DNA from: Spirochaetaceae bacterium
Lineage (GTDB): Bacteria; Spirochaetota; Spirochaetia; Treponematales; Breznakiellaceae
Assembly: GCA_031269165.1 (NCBI GenBank)
Contig: JAISZQ010000248.1
Coordinates: 1-42,129 of the forward strand
Direction of reading: 5' to 3'
Length of the DNA stretch: 42,129 bases
Shown one piece after another: positions 14,094 to 21,971 of this stretch (within the stretch, counting starts at the first letter, position 1; the number at the start of each line of letters is the position of its first letter). The notes below the pieces were generated by a model, which was given only the letters and a program-made list of their open reading frames with translations, had not been told where the DNA came from and did not search any database. Made by a program: the position numbers and the translations under genes.

Positions 14094-15620
14094 ATGAAAC
14101 TTGTTGGCAGAAATATAACGAAAGATTATCCCGGTACGCGGGCCCTGAACAATGTGTCCATAGAACTTGAAAGTGGAAAGATACACGCGTTGCTGGGGAA
14201 AAACGGATCGGGCAAGTCCACGCTGGTAAAGCTCTTTGCCGGCGTAATCGCGCCGACCGACGGCGAGTTGTACATGGACGGTGAAAGGCTTATGCTCAAT
14301 TCCCCAGCCGATGCCCATGCCCGGGGAATTGTGACCGTGTATCAGGAGACCAGCCTTGTTCCCAATATGAGCGTGGCGGAGAATATCTTTCTCAATAAAA
14401 TGCCGAAACGCGGACCCGTGATCGACTGGCACGGAGTGTATGATCAGGCGGAAAAACTGTTAAAAACCATGGATGTGGAAATTGACCCCCATAATACCAT
14501 CGCCCGGTTGAGCATGTGGCAACGACAGATTGTCGAAATAACAAAGGCCATGAGTTTTAATCCCAAAGTGCTGATGCTGGACGAGCCTACCAGCGCATTG
14601 GCCCAGCATGAGGTGCAAAATCTGCTGCGGTTTATTCGCAGTTTAAAAGAAAAAGACATTGTGATTATCTATATTACTCACAAGTTGCAGGAGTTGAAGG
14701 ACATCGCTGATGATATTACCGTCCTCCGGGACGGGAACTACATTGGTACCGTGCCGATGCGTGAAACGGATCACAAGGGTATTATCAGCATGATGTTCGG
14801 TCAGGTCTCCGTCCGTTCCCGTCCTCGGGATATTACGGTAAAGGACGAGGTGGTGATGGAGGTAAAGCATCTTGCCCGCCGTAAACACTACAGCGACGTC
14901 TCGTTTAAACTTGGGAAAGGGGAGATACTGGGGATCGCCGGTATGCTGGGATCGGGCAGATCAGAACTGTTGCGGGGGATCTTCAGGGCGGACCCGGTCT
15001 CGAGCGGCGAAGTGATCGTAGGGAACAAGGTAATTACCGGAGGTAATCCGATAAAGATGATACAACTTGGACTTGGCCTTACCCCGGAGGATCGCAAGAC
15101 CGACGGTCTTATACTTTTTAATTCTATAAGAGACAATCTCTGTTATGCCAGCATGAGACAGACTACTATCGCCGGATTTATTGAAAACAAAAAGAAGCGT
15201 AATTACTATGCCCGGCGGCAGATCGATACCTTGGGTATCCGTACTTCCAATATGGAAAACCCCTGCAATTCCCTGTCGGGGGGAAATCAGCAGAAGGTGG
15301 TGGTCGGCAACTGGCTGAATACGGAACCCCTCATCATGCTGTACGATGAACCGTCCCGGGGTATTGATGTGAGCGCGAAACAGCAGATTTTCGAGATCAT
15401 GTGGGAAGAGGCACGGAAAGGGGTGTCTTCCATTTTTGTCTCTACCGAACTTGAAGAGTTGCTTGAGGTGTGCCACCGGATACTGGTCATGAAAGGGGGA
15501 AGTATCATCGGCGAGGTAGATCCCGATGTATGCGGTGTAGAGGATTTGTATGCCGCCTGTATGTCCGGCGATGTGCCGGAAAAAATAACCTTTGGTAAGG
15601 AAAGGAGTGTCTCGACATGA
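14094..15620 (+). CDS. Sugar ABC transporter ATP-binding protein (two ABC domains)
   Basis: The 508-residue protein belongs to the RbsA/XylG/MglA family. The first ABC domain has Walker A GKNGSGKST at residues 35-43, signature LSMWQRQ and Walker B VLMLDEPTSAL. The second domain has the degenerate Walker A GMLGSGRSE (Arg for Lys, normal for this family), a perfect signature LSGGNQQK and LIMLYDEPSRGID. It powers monosaccharide import with the neighbouring permease, probably as a homodimer of permease with one double ATPase. AAGGGG precedes the ATG. Its stop overlaps the permease start by four bases (ATGA), so translation is coupled. Confidence 0.95.
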   Translation: MKLVGRNITKDYPGTRALNNVSIELESGKIHALLGKNGSGKSTLVKLFAGVIAPTDGELYMDGERLMLNSPADAHARGIVTVYQETSLVPNMSVAENIFLNKMPKRGPVIDWHGVYDQAEKLLKTMDVEIDPHNTIARLSMWQRQIVEITKAMSFNPKVLMLDEPTSALAQHEVQNLLRFIRSLKEKDIVIIYITHKLQELKDIADDITVLRDGNYIGTVPMRETDHKGIISMMFGQVSVRSRPRDITVKDEVVMEVKHLARRKHYSDVSFKLGKGEILGIAGMLGSGRSELLRGIFRADPVSSGEVIVGNKVITGGNPIKMIQLGLGLTPEDRKTDGLILFNSIRDNLCYASMRQTTIAGFIENKKKRNYYARRQIDTLGIRTSNMENPCNSLSGGNQQKVVVGNWLNTEPLIMLYDEPSRGIDVSAKQQIFEIMWEEARKGVSSIFVSTELEELLEVCHRILVMKGGSIIGEVDPDVCGVEDLYAACMSGDVPEKITFGKERSVST

Positions 15621-16609
15621 AAATTTTTAGCAAAAACCAATGGAAACTTCTCCTCTTGGATAATATCATTCTGATCTTGATACTTATTGTGGTTATTGGC
15701 ATGTGGATCGCAAAGCCGGTCTTTATGTCATTGAACAACATATTGAATATTTTCAGAAGCATGTCCATACGGGGGGTAATTGCCTTCGGTATGACCATGG
15801 TGATACTTTCGGGACAGATAGACCTTTCCGTTGGTTCCATCATCGGCCTTTCGGGGGTTATTGTCGCCTGGGCCTGCAAATTTTTGCCGGGTATCTTGGG
15901 GGTCAGCGTGACCGTATCCTGTATTATGGGCATAGTTGCCGCAGTGGTCTTAGCCGTGGCGGTCGGCTGTTTTCACGGCTATATGCAACACAGGTTTACC
16001 ATGCCCTCGTTTATAGTCACCCTGGCTACTCAGCTTCTTCTCTATGGACTTGCCGGTCTTATCTGCGGCGGATTCCCTATTTCCAGCGTGTTCCCCGACT
16101 GGTTCATCACCGTAGGATTCGGCCGTATAGGACCGGTGCCCATTCCCGCGATAATCCTGGTGGTTTCTTTTCTTATTGTCATGTTTATTGTAAACTATAC
16201 CAATATCGGTCGTTCAATCTACGCGGTAGGGGGCAATGAGGAGGCCGCCCGGCTTTCGGGAATCAATGTGCTACGGACAAAGATAGTGAGCTTTGTTACT
16301 GTCGCGCTGTTAGCGACCCTGAGCGGATTGATGAATTCGGCACAGGTCCTTTCCGCTACCTACAGTTTTGGCCGGGGCTGGGAAATAGACGTGATTTCTG
16401 CGGTGGTCATTGGCGGGACCAGTATGGGTGCCGGCATCGGTAAAATTTCGGGGACCTTTTTGGGCGTCCTATTCCTCGGGGTAATGATAAATGGCATGAC
16501 CTTGCTGGACATCAGCCTGTATATGCAGTATGTAATTCGGGGCATCCTGTTATTTTCGTCGGTCCTGCTCAGCATTTTCTTGCCCAAATTAAAACAGAAA
16601 ATGTATTGA
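15617..16609 (+). CDS. Sugar ABC transporter permease (RbsC-like)
   Basis: The 330-residue inner-membrane protein has about eight to ten hydrophobic segments. Family hallmarks of BPD_transp_2 are present: GMTMVILSGQIDLSVGSIIGLSG near residue 55-75, the NYTNIGRSIYAVGGNEEAARLSGI coupling loop region around 195-220, and the GRGWEIDVISAVVIGGTSMGAG loop. It forms the channel for the sugar brought by the lipoprotein. Its ATG overlaps the ATPase stop codon. Its stop lies within a hairpin of the GAGGCTGTTCCAAAAC family. Confidence 0.95.
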   Translation: MKIFSKNQWKLLLLDNIILILILIVVIGMWIAKPVFMSLNNILNIFRSMSIRGVIAFGMTMVILSGQIDLSVGSIIGLSGVIVAWACKFLPGILGVSVTVSCIMGIVAAVVLAVAVGCFHGYMQHRFTMPSFIVTLATQLLLYGLAGLICGGFPISSVFPDWFITVGFGRIGPVPIPAIILVVSFLIVMFIVNYTNIGRSIYAVGGNEEAARLSGINVLRTKIVSFVTVALLATLSGLMNSAQVLSATYSFGRGWEIDVISAVVIGGTSMGAGIGKISGTFLGVLFLGVMINGMTLLDISLYMQYVIRGILLFSSVLLSIFLPKLKQKMY

Positions 16610-16644
16610 GGTTGTTTCAAAACTTCAATTTTTGAACGACCTTT
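16608..16644. repeat. Hairpin of the GAGGCTGTTCCAAAAC family, diverged copy
   Basis: GAGGTTGTTTCAAAAC pairs imperfectly with TTTTTGAACGACCTTTC. It starts at the permease stop codon. It matches the perfect hairpins at 22370-22406 and 26457-26493. It may reduce transcription into the ROK kinase gene or stabilise the upstream mRNA. Confidence 0.6.
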
Positions 16645-16681
16645 CTGAATTATGAACAGAACGGAATCGAGGGGCATTTGA

Positions 16682-17653
16682 ATGTATACGAATAGTCGTT
16701 ATTATTTAGCGTTGGATATTGGAGGGACAAAAACCTCCGGGGCATTGTTTACGGCCGATGCTGTTTTGGTAGATGACTATGTATACACAGTGGAATCCCA
16801 AACCTTCAAGGGAGAGGAGGCGGTATATCACAATTCAAAGGGGGTACTCGATCATGTCATCCGGCATTTTGCGCTGAAAAGAGAGGAGATAGCGGGAATC
16901 GGTGTCGGAAGCCCCGGACCGCTGGATTCCAAAAGGGGCGTTATCATCCATGCGCCCCTTATGAGGTGGCGGAACTTTCCCCTCGTGGAACGCCTTAAGG
17001 CCGATTTTGAAACGGCAGTCATGCTGGACAACGACGGCAATTTGGGCGCCCTTGCCGAGCAGCGTTGCGGCGCGGCAAGGGGCTTGGAGAATGTGCTGTA
17101 TATGACCGTCAGTACCGGTTGCGGGGGCGGGTTTGTGCTGAACGGCCGGATATACCGTGGCCATGGCGGCGGCGCGGGAGAGGTTGGGCACATGAGCCTC
17201 GATCCCGATGGTCCGCCCTGTCCATGTGGCAGCAGAGGCTGTTTTGAACTGTACGCTTCGGGTACTGCCATGAACCGCATGATGAGGGAGGATATGAAGC
17301 GGGGAGTGGAAAGCCGCGTGTTTGAATTGGCGGAGGGTGAACCGGAAAGAATCAGCGGAAAGGTACTCCATCAGGCGGCTCTTTTGGGGGATTGGTATGC
17401 GCTTGACTTGTTGCGCGGCGAAGGACGACTTTTGGGACGGGGCATCGCCAACCTCTTCAATCTGCTGGATCCCGATGTGATCGTGCTTGGCGGCGGCGTT
17501 ACCAAATCCCGTGCCTTTTTTCACGACGAATTGATGGACAGCCTTAAGAAGTATTGCATCCAGCAAATATCCGGTGATTCAGTCCGCTATTCGGTCCTGA
17601 ACGACAGGGTCATACTCTACGGAGCCTTTTATCTTGTATCTGAAAGCATATAA
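16682..17653 (+). CDS. ROK-family sugar kinase
   Basis: The 323-residue protein has the N-terminal phosphate-binding motif LALDIGGTKTSGAL. Its ROK signature region is VLYMTVSTGCGGGFVLNGRIYRG, followed by GEVGHMSLDPDG and the zinc motif CPCGSRGCFE. There is no DNA-binding N-terminal extension, so it is a kinase rather than a NagC-type repressor. Family members phosphorylate glucose, fructose, allose or N-acetyl sugars at C6. Placed after a sugar importer and before an aldolase and a phosphofructokinase, it most likely makes a hexose 6-phosphate from the imported sugar. GAGGGG lies seven bases before the ATG. Confidence 0.92.
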   Translation: MYTNSRYYLALDIGGTKTSGALFTADAVLVDDYVYTVESQTFKGEEAVYHNSKGVLDHVIRHFALKREEIAGIGVGSPGPLDSKRGVIIHAPLMRWRNFPLVERLKADFETAVMLDNDGNLGALAEQRCGAARGLENVLYMTVSTGCGGGFVLNGRIYRGHGGGAGEVGHMSLDPDGPPCPCGSRGCFELYASGTAMNRMMREDMKRGVESRVFELAEGEPERISGKVLHQAALLGDWYALDLLRGEGRLLGRGIANLFNLLDPDVIVLGGGVTKSRAFFHDELMDSLKKYCIQQISGDSVRYSVLNDRVILYGAFYLVSESI

Positions 17654-17693
17654 ATGCTAATATAACAAAGTACGAAAAACATAGGAGTAAGAT

Positions 17694-18551
17694 ATGCCAT
17701 TGGTAACATTGAAAGAGATACTTGCAGGAACCCGCGAAGGGCATTATGCCGTCGGGGGATTCAATTTTAACGGATACGAAGATGCTCAAGGGATGATCAA
17801 TGGGGCTGCGGAGAAACGGTCTCCCATTATCCTTATGGCGTCCTTAAGTGCCTGTAGGTATATCGGCCTCAAGCAGACTGTCGGGATGATCCGCGGCATG
17901 GCCGAGTCGGTTGACATTCCGGTCTGTCTGCATCTGGACCACGCTACCGATTATGATTATATCAGGGCGGCGGTCAGGGAAGGGTTTACCTCGGTCATGA
18001 TTGACGCTTCCGCGCTGGATTACGAGACAAACATCCGTGATTCACGGGCCATCGTCGATTTTGCGAAACAGTACCACTGCTCGGTTGAGGCGGAGTTGGG
18101 CAAAGTCGGCGGCAAGGAAGATCATGTCGTCGTGGATGATATGTCCGCAACCTTTACCGATCCTGAGGATGTGCCCCGTTATGTGGAGGAAACCGGCATT
18201 GACGCGCTGGCCATTGCCTTCGGTTCCGTGCACGGTTTCTACAAGAGAGAACCGAAACTTGATTTTCCCCGTCTTGAAAAGATCGTCTCCCTTACCCCCT
18301 GTCCGCTGGTTCTGCACGGCGGTACCGGCATACCGGTTGAGGACTTCAAAAGATGCGTCCGCATGGGGATGAGCAAAATCAATGTAGGAACGGAATTCAA
18401 GAAAGCCTTTACCGATACCCTGCGGAAAATGTGCGCGGTACTGCCGGAAAGCCAGGTGGATACGAAAAAGTATATGCAGCCGGTAAAGGATGTATGCGCC
18501 GAAATCGTAAAGGGAAAAATAGATATTTTTGGCAGTGCGGACAGGGCATAG
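17694..18551 (+). CDS. Class II ketose-bisphosphate aldolase (fructose/tagatose type)
   Basis: The 285-residue protein is a zinc aldolase of the FbaA/GatY/KbaY family. It has FNFNGYEDAQGMINGAAE near the start and the catalytic Asp82 and zinc ligand His83 in LHLDHATD. The glutamate motif VEAELGKVGGKED, the GSVHGFYK histidine and LVLHGGTGIP for phosphate binding follow. It splits a ketose 1,6-bisphosphate into dihydroxyacetone phosphate and glyceraldehyde 3-phosphate. Sequence motifs do not separate fructose from tagatose bisphosphate specificity with certainty. AGGAG six bases before the ATG is a good site. It lies 40 bases after the ROK gene and 9 before the phosphofructokinase gene. Confidence 0.92.
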   Translation: MPLVTLKEILAGTREGHYAVGGFNFNGYEDAQGMINGAAEKRSPIILMASLSACRYIGLKQTVGMIRGMAESVDIPVCLHLDHATDYDYIRAAVREGFTSVMIDASALDYETNIRDSRAIVDFAKQYHCSVEAELGKVGGKEDHVVVDDMSATFTDPEDVPRYVEETGIDALAIAFGSVHGFYKREPKLDFPRLEKIVSLTPCPLVLHGGTGIPVEDFKRCVRMGMSKINVGTEFKKAFTDTLRKMCAVLPESQVDTKKYMQPVKDVCAEIVKGKIDIFGSADRA

Positions 18552-18560
18552 AAACAGCGC

Positions 18561-19520
18561 ATGAATATTGGTGTGATTACAAGCGGCGGGGATGCGCCGG
18601 GCATGAATCCCTGTCTGGCCCAGATTGTAAAGAACGCGGCGGCAAAAGGGCACCGTGTCTTCGGATATCGCCGGGGTTTCTGCGGTATCCGTGACAACGA
18701 TTATGCCGAGCTTCGGGTCAAGGACGTGGGCGGATGGTACAAACGGGGCGGGACTGTTCTTCAGACAAGCCGTATGCCGGAACTCAAGGAAGAATTCTGG
18801 CAACGGAAACTGATCGAACAGCTTGAAAAAAACAGTATTGAGGCACTACTGGTGCTGGGCGGAGACGGCAGTTTTCGCGGTGCCTTGGACCTGCACAGGA
18901 TCGGACAAGGACTGAATTTCATCGGAATTCCCAGCACCATAGACAACAATATTTATGGTAGCGAATATACCTTGGGTTTCGATACGGCTATCAATAAGCA
19001 AATGGCGTATATCGACGATATTTCCGATACCGGTTTTTCTGTCCCCGGCAGGATCTTTTTTGTCGAGACGCTGGGTGCTTGGGACAGTTATCTGACCAAC
19101 AGTTCCGTCCACATGGGTATGGCCGATTTTGGCGTCCTAGCCGACCGGCCCATGTCGGATGAGGAAATCCTCGACAAGATAAAAACCGTCAGGGCCGCCG
19201 GAGAAAGGGACTATGTTTTGGTGACCTTTAGCGAGGGGACGCCTGAGAACAGCATTCACCGGATGCTCCGTACCGCTGAATATGTACGGAAGAAATTGGA
19301 TGTAAATGTAAAATGCAATGTGCTTGGATATCAGCAACGGGGAGGAGTCCCGACGGCACAGGAACGGTTGCATGCGGCAGGCTTTGCCAAATACGCGGTG
19401 GAGGCGGCGGATAAAAAAATCATGAATAAATATGTGGTTTGGTACAAGGGCAGGTATGCCTATGTCGATTTGGCAAACGCCGACAAGAAAAAGAATTTCA
19501 GTGACTATGAGGAGCTGTGA
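18561..19520 (+). CDS. 6-phosphofructokinase-family sugar-phosphate kinase
   Basis: The 319-residue protein is a PfkA-fold enzyme of standard length. It has MNIGVITSGGDAPGMN at the N terminus, GGDGS at 100-104, and IPSTIDNN at 123-130 with catalytic Asp128. LGYQQRGGVPTAQER lies near the C terminus. Gly103 fits ATP rather than pyrophosphate use, and Ser125 is not the lysine of pyrophosphate enzymes. The usual second aspartate of TIDND is Asn130 here, and FDTAIN/DDISDT replaces FDTA..TID. It should convert a ketohexose 6-phosphate to the 1,6-bisphosphate used by the preceding aldolase. There is no strong ribosome site in the nine-base gap, so coupled translation is likely. Confidence 0.92.
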   Translation: MNIGVITSGGDAPGMNPCLAQIVKNAAAKGHRVFGYRRGFCGIRDNDYAELRVKDVGGWYKRGGTVLQTSRMPELKEEFWQRKLIEQLEKNSIEALLVLGGDGSFRGALDLHRIGQGLNFIGIPSTIDNNIYGSEYTLGFDTAINKQMAYIDDISDTGFSVPGRIFFVETLGAWDSYLTNSSVHMGMADFGVLADRPMSDEEILDKIKTVRAAGERDYVLVTFSEGTPENSIHRMLRTAEYVRKKLDVNVKCNVLGYQQRGGVPTAQERLHAAGFAKYAVEAADKKIMNKYVVWYKGRYAYVDLANADKKKNFSDYEEL

Positions 19521-19526
19521 CGGATC

Positions 19527-20366
19527 ATGAATATTGTCGATTCTCCCATAGAGAACATCAGGCTGAATTCCCGCGAGTTGTTTTCGGCGGAAAAAAAAGT
19601 CGCTGATTATATTCTGAGCCATGTTGAAGATGTGGTACATTTGAACGGCGGGGAACTGTCGCAGATTTGCGGCGTAAGCGAGGCTACCATTGTTCGCATG
19701 TGCAAACATTTGGGCTACAAGGGTTTTTACCAGCTTAAAATTATGCTTGCCCATTATGTTGGAAAAACCAGGATTATCGGCATTGAAAACGAAGATGCCG
19801 AAGTGACCACCGTGTCCGAATTTTTTCAGGGTGTTGCCAACAATATGTACCTTATCGGAAAAATGATAGACAACGATACCATGCAGAATTGTGTAGGGCT
19901 GATCGCAAAAAGCAATACCATTCATGTGATTGCGTCGGGAAATACCATCCCTTCCGCCCTTGACTTTTCGTTTCGGCTTGGCAGAATAGGAATTGCCACT
20001 ACGAGTTCTTTTTCCGATGAACTGGCGTTGAGCAACATCAACCTTGCTCGTTATGGTGATATTGTTATTGGCATCTCCCATTCCGGTGGATCAAGCGCGG
20101 TAATAAAGGCTTTCAAGACAGCCCGGCAGAAGGGCATTACCGCCATTGCGGTTACCGACATTCTCGACTGTCCCTTAAACAAAACAGCCGATTATGCGCT
20201 GACGTCGGGGGTGGAAACTTCAAAGGTCTATGTCTTTGGCGCCGAATCCCACATCAATACGTCGGCAATTCTTGACGCCCTGCTGTTTTTTTTGGGCAAG
20301 CTGAAACGTACCGAAAAGGGCCTTGAGATGTTCCTGCCGGAGACGAAGATCGACGGTGATTTTTGA
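19527..20366 (+). CDS. RpiR-family transcriptional regulator
   Basis: The 279-residue protein has an N-terminal helix-turn-helix (LSQICGVSEATIVRMCKHLG, about residues 45-65). A C-terminal SIS sugar-phosphate-binding domain includes VIASGNTIPSALDFSFRLGRIG and GISHSGGSSAVIKAFKTARQKG. RpiR regulators sense phosphorylated sugars and control the matching catabolic operon. As the last gene, six bases after the phosphofructokinase gene, it probably controls its own operon at the strong promoter 12971-12999 in response to a hexose phosphate. GAGGAG lies 12 bases before the ATG, rather far. Confidence 0.93.
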   Translation: MNIVDSPIENIRLNSRELFSAEKKVADYILSHVEDVVHLNGGELSQICGVSEATIVRMCKHLGYKGFYQLKIMLAHYVGKTRIIGIENEDAEVTTVSEFFQGVANNMYLIGKMIDNDTMQNCVGLIAKSNTIHVIASGNTIPSALDFSFRLGRIGIATTSSFSDELALSNINLARYGDIVIGISHSGGSSAVIKAFKTARQKGITAIAVTDILDCPLNKTADYALTSGVETSKVYVFGAESHINTSAILDALLFFLGKLKRTEKGLEMFLPETKIDGDF

Positions 20367-20399
20367 CGCGATGTTCAGTGCAACGAATCCCTTGAGAAC

Positions 20400-20600
20400 G
20401 AGGCATTTTCCAATCTACATCATCATGTATTATTTTACATACACAATGACGTAAATGTTGAATGCTTATATGTACATCACGGAGAGCCACAGGATGCTCT
20501 TCGCCATAGAACTCAATTTTACACAAAAATTTACATCAGCATGTATATAAATGTATATGTCATGATATAAATCTCAATGTACAACACATTTACAAACTCG
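20400..20600. other. AT-rich intergenic island with ATGTATA words
   Basis: This stretch is much richer in A and T than its surroundings and repeats words such as CATCATGTAT, GCATGTATATAAATGTATAT and CAATGTACA. Similar islands occur at about 22580-22650, 35310-35480 and 41880-41960. No gene is seen. The whole gap 20367-21148 otherwise holds a possible small reading frame (20649-20750) and a repeat (20853-20984). It could be a relic of acquired DNA or a protein-binding region; I cannot tell which. Confidence 0.45.
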
Positions 20601-20648
20601 GTAATGCCTACTTAAGTTCACATCATATAGAGGAAAGGAGGGAGACCG

Positions 20649-20750
20649 TTGTATAATCGGCGCGTTGGTGATAACCTACGAGGAAAACGTCCCCCTCGAA
20701 TGGAAAAAACAGGCACTGAATCGGTGGACTTTTTTCATGCGACAACGTAA
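20649..20750 (+). CDS. Possible 33-residue small protein (TTG start)
   Basis: AAGGAGG (20635-20641) stands seven bases before a TTG that opens a 33-codon frame (YNRRVGDNLRGKRPPRMEK.., ending FFHATT). The protein would be basic and without a membrane helix. I recognise no family. The ribosome site is the best in this gap, but a purine run may be chance, and a second open frame on the same strand overlaps it. Confidence 0.25.
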   Translation: MYNRRVGDNLRGKRPPRMEKTGTESVDFFHATT

Positions 20751-20852
20751 CCGTTACCGCCACCTTTAGAACAGCCAAGCAATAAGTTGGTGTCCCTCGG
20801 CATCAGCCGGGGCACCCTCGCACCGTAGTTCTTAAGCACGGCACACCGATAC

Positions 20853-20984
20853 CCACTGTCAACAACTTAAGCAAAAAGAAAAGAAAGGTCTGCGGATTTT
20901 CGCGGATTAACACGGATCGAGCGGGGTATAATCCGTGAAAATCCGCGTCAATCCGCGGACGAAATTCTTAAGTTGTTGACAATG
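20853..20984. repeat. Copy 2 of the palindromic intergenic repeat, with both arms
   Basis: The left arm CACTGTCAACAACTTAAG (20853-20870) is the reverse complement of the right arm CTTAAGTTGTTGACAATG (20967-20984), apart from one base. Between them is the same core as at 1-118. The terminal inverted repeats and lack of coding sequence make it look like a miniature mobile element. Confidence 0.85.
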
Positions 20985-21134
20985 CCGAGATACCCCCTGT
21001 TTTAGAAAGCGGAACCCCGGCGTTCTCCATCAGGGCGCAGTTGCCGAAAACCCGAACACCGACATAACGGTGACGGCTCGCCCATTCTCCATTCGCGCTA
21101 GCGCGCCCGCATTCCCTTTTATCTCGTTTTTCGA

Positions 21135-21140
21135 TATACT
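21135..21140 (+). promoter_or_regulatory. -10 box close to the pgsA start
   Basis: TATACT (21135-21140) lies eight bases before the pgsA ATG and no ribosome site is present between them. A start point six or seven bases after the box would leave a leader of one or two bases. The -35 region is weak. Confidence 0.4.
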
Positions 21141-21148
21141 CTTTTATT

Positions 21149-21727
21149 ATGACTCTTGCTGATAAAATTACCACCGTCAGGCTCATGCTCGTGCCCGTGT
21201 TTTGCGTCATCTACTTTTTCGACGGGACATGGACGGCGCCCATGCTCTTAGCCGTTTTTGTTATCGCCGAAATAACCGACCTGCTTGACGGCAAAATCGC
21301 CCGAAAACGCGGAGAAACATCCGATTTTGGGAAACTCTTTGACCCCTTTGCCGATACTCTCGTCCGCATCACCTATTTTTTCCTCTTTGTATTCGACGGG
21401 TTGCTCCCGGCGGCCGGCCTCATCGTCGTGCTGTGGCGCGAGTTTTCTATCCTGTTCGTGCGCAATCTCATGCTCCGCAAAGGCGTCACGATGGGGGCTC
21501 GCTGGGGCGGAAAAGTCAAAGCCGTCGCCTACATGGCCGCCGGGGCGTTCTCGCTACTCGCGTCGTGCGTCCGCCGTCTGGGAATCGCCGCCGACTTCCC
21601 GCTTTACGACGTGTTCCGCTGGACCGGTATCGGCATATTCTTGGTGTCAATCGTCCTCGCCGTCACCTCGTTTTTTGACTATGTAGAGGTCTACCGGAAA
21701 GCCCCGCCTGTTGTAGAGGTCTCTTGA
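21149..21727 (+). CDS. pgsA: CDP-diacylglycerol-glycerol-3-phosphate 3-phosphatidyltransferase
   Basis: The 192-residue integral membrane protein carries the CDP-alcohol phosphotransferase signature DG-x2-AR-x8-G-x3-D-x3-D as DGKIARKRGETSDFGKLFDP followed by FAD. Several hydrophobic segments surround it, and LTLADKITTVRLMLVPVF-like sequence opens the protein. It makes phosphatidylglycerophosphate, the committed step to phosphatidylglycerol. Family members with this length and start are usually PgsA, though a phosphatidylinositol or phosphatidylserine role cannot be fully excluded. No Shine-Dalgarno site is present. The promoter of the next gene, hicA, overlaps its stop codon. Confidence 0.88.
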   Translation: MTLADKITTVRLMLVPVFCVIYFFDGTWTAPMLLAVFVIAEITDLLDGKIARKRGETSDFGKLFDPFADTLVRITYFFLFVFDGLLPAAGLIVVLWREFSILFVRNLMLRKGVTMGARWGGKVKAVAYMAAGAFSLLASCVRRLGIAADFPLYDVFRWTGIGIFLVSIVLAVTSFFDYVEVYRKAPPVVEVS

Positions 21728-21752
21728 CATACGTATCTTTTACCCCTATACT
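21724..21752 (+). promoter_or_regulatory. hicA promoter, -10 box six bases before the ATG
   Basis: TTGACA (21724-21729), a 17-base spacer and TATACT (21747-21752) are followed by TTACCT and the hicA ATG at 21759. The -35 box overlaps the pgsA stop codon. The hicA message should start at or beside its ATG. Confidence 0.7.
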
Positions 21753-21758
21753 TTACCT

Positions 21759-21941
21759 ATGACGGTTCGGGAAGTTTTGAGGCTTTTACGTGATGACCGC
21801 TGGTTTGTGTATGAGCAGAGCGGTTCTCATGTACAACTGAAACATCTGGTTAAGAAAGGCCGCGTAACGGTTCCGAACCATAAGGGCGACCTGAAGAAGG
21901 GCACCCTGCACAGCATTCTGAAGCAAGCCGGTTTAGATTGA
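21759..21941 (+). CDS. hicA: HicA-type mRNA interferase toxin
   Basis: The 60-residue protein has the HicA double-stranded RNA-binding-like fold: VREVLRLLRDDRWF, then GSHVQLKH with catalytic His24, then KKGRVTVPNHKGDLKKGTLHSILKQAG. HicA toxins cleave mRNA and block translation until bound by HicB. The message appears leaderless and has no ribosome site, so translation may be weak. The antitoxin gene follows after 30 bases with a strong site. The full-length protein and intact histidine suggest an active toxin. Confidence 0.93.
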   Translation: MTVREVLRLLRDDRWFVYEQSGSHVQLKHLVKKGRVTVPNHKGDLKKGTLHSILKQAGLD

Positions 21942-21971
21942 TACGAAAGGGGAGGGGGAAAGGAGATTATT

